From NCBI GenBank assembly GCA_964639765.1, contig CAZXEN010000009.1, positions 1 to 63,428 of the forward strand: 63,428 nucleotides of DNA, given 5' to 3'. Below, one piece after another: positions 63,373 through 63,428 of this stretch. Below the pieces are notes generated by a model. It had not been told where the DNA came from, did no database searches, and saw only the letters and a program-made list of their open reading frames with translations. Positions within the stretch are counted from its first letter, which is position 1. Each line of letters starts with the position of its first letter. The stretch is from Scybalousia_A sp964639765 (GTDB lineage: Bacteria > Bacteroidota > Bacteroidia > Bacteroidales > P3). The position numbers and the translations under genes were made by a program.

Positions 63373-63428
63373 AAAAGCAACTAAAAGCAAAAGATCAAAA
63401 AAAAGAGAAGACGTTTAAGACAAAACAT

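Overview
The window is chromosomal DNA from a low-GC member of the Bacteroidota, most likely the order Bacteroidales. Four things point there: promoters with the phylum's TAnnTTTG -7 box just upstream of many genes, a type IX secretion gene cluster (gldJ, porP/sprF, porV, porU), the tRNA-tuf-tRNA-Trp-secE-nusG-rplKAJL-rpoBC order ending in a DUF3467 gene, and BspA-type and TonB-dependent surface proteins. I could not name the genus. No IS element, prophage or CRISPR array was seen.

Layout. 1-4.5 kb, minus strand: the N-terminal part of a leucine-rich-repeat surface protein with a long self-complementary 5' leader, an exported GH29 alpha-L-fucosidase, an exported phosphodiester-glycosidase-like protein and DUF3467. 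4.5-18.1 kb, minus strand: one transcription/translation block, read from a promoter near 18.05 kb through four tRNAs, tuf, tRNA-Trp, secE, nusG, four ribosomal protein genes, rpoB (UUG start) and rpoC, with a hairpin before rpoB and a terminator after rpoC. 18.2-25.7 kb: a candidate small RNA, a tRNA1(Val) methyltransferase, cdd, GDP-L-fucose synthase, a TerC-family protein, two overlapping SEL1-repeat genes and a phosphohexomutase.

25.8-31.5 kb, minus strand, is the accessory part: a very A/T-rich five-gene cassette (four-TM protein, GTPase-like P-loop protein, two membrane proteins with a similar N-terminal domain plus coiled coil, and a lipoprotein aspartic protease of retropepsin type). 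It is preceded by a small XRE-like regulator gene and a large foldback RNA. I do not recognise this cassette as a described system, and it is the best candidate for something new.

31.7-36.4 kb: a small membrane protein, an NdpA-type nucleoid protein, a TonB-dependent receptor broken by one extra base in an A9 run, and holA. 36.5-44.5 kb: gldJ, porP, ispF, porV and porU, parts of the machinery that exports and anchors surface proteins. 44.6-47.7 kb: mazG and a CPA2 antiporter. 47.8-48.6 kb: a higher-GC, truncated hsdM remnant and a perfect 58-bp palindrome. 48.6-56.8 kb, plus strand: valS with two nucleotide-sugar genes, a large exported helical protein and pgk. 56.8-63.4 kb: a B12-dependent ribonucleotide reductase, a Nat-type ABC exporter pair and a Tat-exported aldo/keto reductase with ferredoxin-type clusters.

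Functionally the window joins the gene-expression core with envelope biology: secretion and anchoring (porU/porV/gldJ/porP), likely surface proteins, and sugar-nucleotide genes for surface polysaccharide (fcl, rfbC, tviB-like, the phosphohexomutase).
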